From Nitrospina sp. (GTDB lineage Bacteria; Nitrospinota; Nitrospinia; Nitrospinales; Nitrospinaceae), in the NCBI GenBank assembly GCA_004357365.1, contig SMVT01000081.1:1-7543 (forward strand): DNA of 7,543 bases. The letters are read 5' to 3'. The notes beneath the pieces were generated by a model. The model had not been told where the DNA came from and made no database searches. It saw only the letters and a program-made list of their open reading frames with translations. Shown piece by piece: positions 4,568-7,543 of this stretch. The position numbers and the translations under genes were made by a program. How positions within the stretch are numbered: the stretch's first letter is position 1; every line of letters starts with the position of its first letter.

Positions 4568-5866
4568 GTGCTCGAGCGCGATGTTGAGGTCGACCGCGAT
4601 CAAATCTTCGGAGAGGTCTGCCTGCAGGGATTGCGAAACGCGCTCAAGAGATGATTGCGCCTCGGCCAGCGCCTGGCGATGCCGTTCGCGTGTGATCACG
4701 ATATCTTCGCCGGAGGTTCTTCCCCCCAGCGCGGACTGATACAGGGCCTCACGGAGGCCTTCGAGCCCTTCTCCTCCGGTTGCGGACAGCGTAAGGGGGG
4801 CAGGGCCCCCTGCCAGCTTTTTTAGATCACCCTCATCCAGTACCTGCGGCAAATCAGATTTGTTGAGGAGGACGAGTTTCGGTTGTTCGTTCACTTCTTT
4901 AATCAGCATGGCGTCGTTGTCGTCGAGCGCCTGCGACCGGTCGAAGATCACCAGGGCGAGGTCGGCCTGCGCCAGCGCATGGCGGGTGCGTTCGATGCCG
5001 TGCTGTTCGATCTCGCCCGGCCGGTGGCGGAGTCCGGCGGTATCGACTATCGTAATGTGAATGTCTTTGATGCGCACCCGTTCTTCGAGGGTATCGCGCG
5101 TGGTGCCGGGGTGGGGGGTGACGATGGCGCGGTCTTCCTGCAGGAGCGCGTTGAGCAGTGACGACTTGCCGACGTTGGGTTTGCCGACCAGCGCGACTCT
5201 TAACCCTTCGCGGTAAATCTTGCCCTGGCGATAGGAGTCCACCAACTTTTTTATTTCAGTGTTTGCGCTTTGGATATTTTTATCGAGTTGTTGTTTCTGG
5301 ACGAACTCGAGACCTTCTTCCGGGAAGTCGATCGCCGCTTCCAACTGCGCGAGCACCTGCACCAGTGAATCGTACAGCGCGTTGAGTTTTTCCGAAAGCC
5401 GGCCTTGGAGTTGGGCGAGGGCGGAGGTGAGGGCTTTGTCCGACGCGGCGTGGATGACGTCGGCCACCGCTTCGGCCTGCGACAGGTCGAGCCGTCCGTT
5501 CAAAAACGCGCGGCGGGTGAACTCGCCGGGCTCGGCGGCACGCGCCCCCTGGTCGAGCACCAACTGCAAAATTTTCGACGAGACATAGGCCCCGCCGTGG
5601 CCGTGGATTTCGATTACGTCCTCGCCGGTGTAACTGCGAGGCGCGCGAAAGCGGATCAGCAGAACTTCATCGACCGGCTGGCCGGTGGCTGGGTCGACGA
5701 GGTTTCCGTAATACACCCGCTGTGGTTCGAGATCGTCGGCCGTTTTCCTGTCCGCCGATTGGAACAAAGTAAGTGCGATGGCCGGGGCGTCGGGGCCGCT
5801 GATGCGGATGATGTGGATGCCGCCTTCACCGATGGGCGTGGCGAGGGCGGCGATGGTATCGCTCAT
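4490..5866 (-). CDS. mnmE: tRNA modification GTPase MnmE (TrmE/ThdF)
   Basis: MnmE, working with MnmG in the cytoplasm, adds the 5-carboxymethylaminomethyl or aminomethyl group to wobble uridine 34 of certain tRNAs, using a methylene-folate carbon, FAD and GTP. The 458-residue protein is full length. The N-terminal folate-binding part (1-120) includes HGHGG (88-92). FLNGRLDLSQAEAV (121-134) opens the helical domain. The inserted G domain has G1 GKPNVGKS (228-235), G2 GTTRD (254-258), G3 DTAG (275-278) and G4 NKSD (335-338). The C-terminus is the family's CIGK motif with the conserved Cys455. I chose ATG at 5866, giving MSDTIAALATP, the usual MnmE beginning, rather than a TTG ten codons upstream; GGAGG lies 12 bases before it, slightly far. 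It lies 119 bases after yidC on the same strand. Its last 78 bases are duplicated at 3742-3819. Confidence 0.97.
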   Translation of the reverse strand: MSDTIAALATPIGEGGIHIIRISGPDAPAIALTLFQSADRKTADDLEPQRVYYGNLVDPATGQPVDEVLLIRFRAPRSYTGEDVIEIHGHGGAYVSSKILQLVLDQGARAAEPGEFTRRAFLNGRLDLSQAEAVADVIHAASDKALTSALAQLQGRLSEKLNALYDSLVQVLAQLEAAIDFPEEGLEFVQKQQLDKNIQSANTEIKKLVDSYRQGKIYREGLRVALVGKPNVGKSSLLNALLQEDRAIVTPHPGTTRDTLEERVRIKDIHITIVDTAGLRHRPGEIEQHGIERTRHALAQADLALVIFDRSQALDDNDAMLIKEVNEQPKLVLLNKSDLPQVLDEGDLKKLAGGPAPLTLSATGGEGLEGLREALYQSALGGRTSGEDIVITRERHRQALAEAQSSLERVSQSLQADLSEDLIAVDLNIALEHLGGILGKTFVDDLLDQIFHDFCIGK

Positions 5867-5985
5867 GGTGCCGGAGTACCTCCGCAGGCCGGGCAAGGCC
5901 CGGAGCTAGTTTTAAAATCGTGAATTGCGCCCAAGGATCATCGTTGGCTGTTAACTGTCAGCCAGTCGCCTCCCGCGCTAGCGGG
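5867..5985 (-). other. yidC-mnmE intergenic region with short stem-loops
   Basis: Directly after the yidC stop lies the stem CCCGC-GCTA-GCGGG (5972-5985), then TGGCTG/CAGCCA with an 8-base loop (5945-5964), then the palindrome at 5889-5903. None has a following T-run, so I do not call a terminator. mnmE may be cotranscribed with yidC. No jag/khpB gene lies between the two, although many bacteria have one there. Confidence 0.5.
5889..5903. repeat. 15-base palindrome CCGGGCAAGGCCCGG, copy upstream of mnmE
   Basis: Same 15 bases as 4433-4447, here in the yidC-mnmE gap just before the mnmE ribosome binding site. In the mRNA it would form a hairpin close to that site and could affect mnmE initiation. 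Confidence 0.7.
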
Positions 5986-7543
5986 TTAGTCCTTGGCTAT
6001 ATGGTAGATATAATATTGCTGGGCGATGGTCAACATGTTGTTGACGGTCCAGTAGATGACCAGTCCGGCGGGAAAGGTGATGAACAGAAAGGTGAAGAGG
6101 ATGGGCATGAACATGAAAATTTTCTGTTGCACCGGGTCGGCGGTGGAGGGCGTCAACTTCTGTTGCAGGAACATGGTGGCGCCCATCAGCACGGGGGTGA
6201 CGTAATAGGGGTCCTGGACGGAGAGGTCCTGAATCCACAGCATGAACGGCGCGCCGCGCAGTTCGATGGAAAAGAACAGCGCGTGGTACAGGGAGATGAA
6301 AACCGGAATCTGCAACAGCATGGGCAGGCAGCCGCCGAGCGGGTTGACCTTGTACTTTTTGTAGAGGCCCATCATTTCCTGGTTGATTTTCTCCCGGTCG
6401 CCCTTGTGCCGCTCCTGGATAATTTTGATGTGCGGCGCGATTTTTTGCATGCCCTTCATCGACTTGAAGCTTTTGTGCGTCAGCGGAAACAGAATGAGTT
6501 TGATGACAAAGGTGAGGCCGATGATGGCCCACCCGTAGTTGCCCATGATCCCGTAAAAAAAGTTGAGTGCTTTCAGCATCGGTTTCACCAGGAAGGCGAA
6601 CTTGTTGCCGAGCCAGCCGTAATCGATCAGGCGGAACAATTTGTGGCCGGAGTTCTCCAGCGTTTCCAGATTTTTGGTGCCGATGAAAAGCAGATGCCGG
6701 GTGGAAGCGGCCGACTGCACCGACTCGAAATCGAGGCTGACGTAGATTTCTTCGGCGCCCTTTTTAACGACCCGGGCGGACTTGATGCCTTGTTCGGGAA
6801 TCAGCGCCGCGGCAAAATATTTGTTCTGGAAGGCCGTCCATTGGATATCCCCGCGATAAGTGACGGTTTTATCCAGGTCGTCAGGAGGGATCTCCTTCCG
6901 TTCGTTGTTGACAAAGCTGGTGGGTCCCGAGAACGAGATGAAATCAGCCGTTACATCCAACTGTCCTCCGAGACCGGGTCCCCAGATCACCGAGTACTGG
7001 AGGTTTTCCGCGGTCATGTTGGGGGCTTCGATTTTGGTGTCCACGGAAATTAAGGCATTGTCCCATTCGAAATGAAAGGCGCGCGTGACCTCAAAGCCGG
7101 AGGGGTGTTGCAAATGGAACACCAGGTCGGATGAGGGATTGGACTCGCTGATTTCAATGAACTCTTTCGATGGTTGGAAGTGACCGTTCGCCAGCACCCA
7201 GTCGACCGCCGGGTGGCCGGTTTCCAGGGTCAGCGGATATTGGGCTCCGGGAACCTGTGGGATCAGCTCGATGGGTCCGTCTCCCGCGAGGTTCGTGTAT
7301 TGATGCAGTTTGATGTGTTTGAGAACGCCGCCGCGGCTGGAAAACGTTAACGTCATCGGTCCCTTCACGACGTCCACCAGGATTTCCGGATGCGTTTCTG
7401 GAATCGGGGCCGCGGGTGCCTGCGCCGGAGGGAGGGGCACGGTCACGCCGGCGCCGGGTTCGACCGACGGCAGGGACGGGGACGGGAAAGGCGGGATTTC
7501 CGGTCCGGGAAGCGAAGGGAAGGTTTCCTGTGACCGCGGTTCA
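5986..7543 (-). CDS. yidC: Membrane protein insertase YidC (5' end outside the window)
   Basis: YidC inserts and folds inner-membrane proteins, alone or with SecYEG. The frame is open to the right edge, so the first membrane helix and true start are missing; about 518 residues are visible. First comes a Pro-rich linker (ETFPSLPGPEIPPFPSPS), then the periplasmic P1 domain (about 7390-6620), which marks a Gram-negative YidC. The insertase core follows: YGWAIIGLTFVIKLILFPL with the conserved basic residue (Lys here, Arg in E. coli) in the hydrophilic groove, a charged cytoplasmic hairpin with EMMGLYKKYKVNPLGGCLPM, then LLQIPVFISLYHALF, the QDPYYVTPVLMG loop and the last two helices ending at VNNMLTIAQQYYIYHIAKD. 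The tail is short, without the long basic extension seen in some YidC proteins. mnmE follows, the common chromosomal order. The linker is unusually rich in Pro. Confidence 0.96.
   Translation of the reverse strand, partial: EPRSQETFPSLPGPEIPPFPSPSLPSVEPGAGVTVPLPPAQAPAAPIPETHPEILVDVVKGPMTLTFSSRGGVLKHIKLHQYTNLAGDGPIELIPQVPGAQYPLTLETGHPAVDWVLANGHFQPSKEFIEISESNPSSDLVFHLQHPSGFEVTRAFHFEWDNALISVDTKIEAPNMTAENLQYSVIWGPGLGGQLDVTADFISFSGPTSFVNNERKEIPPDDLDKTVTYRGDIQWTAFQNKYFAAALIPEQGIKSARVVKKGAEEIYVSLDFESVQSAASTRHLLFIGTKNLETLENSGHKLFRLIDYGWLGNKFAFLVKPMLKALNFFYGIMGNYGWAIIGLTFVIKLILFPLTHKSFKSMKGMQKIAPHIKIIQERHKGDREKINQEMMGLYKKYKVNPLGGCLPMLLQIPVFISLYHALFFSIELRGAPFMLWIQDLSVQDPYYVTPVLMGATMFLQQKLTPSTADPVQQKIFMFMPILFTFLFITFPAGLVIYWTVNNMLTIAQQYYIYHIAKD

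Noticed and set aside
5405..5923. 172-codon plus-strand open frame opposite mnmE
   Set aside because: It is antisense to conserved MnmE folate-domain codons and has no recognisable motif or ribosome site.
5945..5985. Intrinsic terminator after yidC
   Set aside because: Two short stems are present but no T-run follows in the direction of transcription, so the evidence is too weak for a terminator call.
5920..7053. 377-codon plus-strand open frame opposite yidC
   Set aside because: The minus strand encodes an unmistakable YidC throughout. The plus translation is low-complexity His/Gly/Asp/Gln-rich, so it is a shadow frame.

Overview
The window looks like part of a GC-rich Gram-negative chromosome. 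A YidC with a large periplasmic domain and a c-type cytochrome with a signal peptide both imply a periplasm, and a FleQ-like sigma-54 activator is also present. No feature fixes the lineage. A deltaproteobacterial or Nitrospinota-like origin is a guess from overall protein style and from the dispersed TTCGACAGGCTCAGG-type intergenic repeats.

Layout. 38-1087 (-) encodes a sigma-54-dependent activator that is only an AAA+ domain plus a Fis-type helix-turn-helix. It has a candidate promoter and an inverted repeat right at its start codon. 1088-1280 holds dispersed repeats. 1281-1511 (+) encodes a small zinc-ribbon-like protein with a promoter-like hexamer six bases before its ATG. 1512-1725 is another cluster of GC-rich hairpin repeats. 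1726-3707 (+) is a visibly AT-rich islet. It carries an unrecognised Trp/Cys-rich protein with a 56-residue-offset internal repeat, a 33-residue peptide, a minimal nucleotidyltransferase overlapping that peptide, and an XRE repressor-like protein. The last two look like a toxin-antitoxin-type pair. 3820-4293 (-) encodes a mono-haem cytochrome c. 4490-5866 (-) is mnmE, and 5986 to the right edge (-) is yidC with its 5' end outside the window.

The most striking structure is a duplication of the mnmE 3' end. Positions 3742-3819 repeat 4490-4567 with 72 of 78 bases matching, including 55 in a row. The distal copy sits directly after the cytochrome stop codon and has its own stop. The last 18 bases of mnmE are the known integration site of SGI1-type genomic islands, so the cytochrome segment may be a remnant of an element inserted at the mnmE end. 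The neighbouring AT-rich islet would then lie in the same insertion hotspot. No integrase is visible, so this is inference.

yidC and mnmE are a conserved chromosomal pair (membrane protein insertion, tRNA wobble-uridine modification). mnmG, often found just downstream of mnmE, is absent here; the accessory block occupies its place. Four perfect hairpins with 3-base loops lie within 80 bases just past the mnmE stop. A 15-base palindrome occurs on both sides of mnmE, and near-identical inverted copies of a dispersed repeat bracket the accessory block (about 1583 and 4382).
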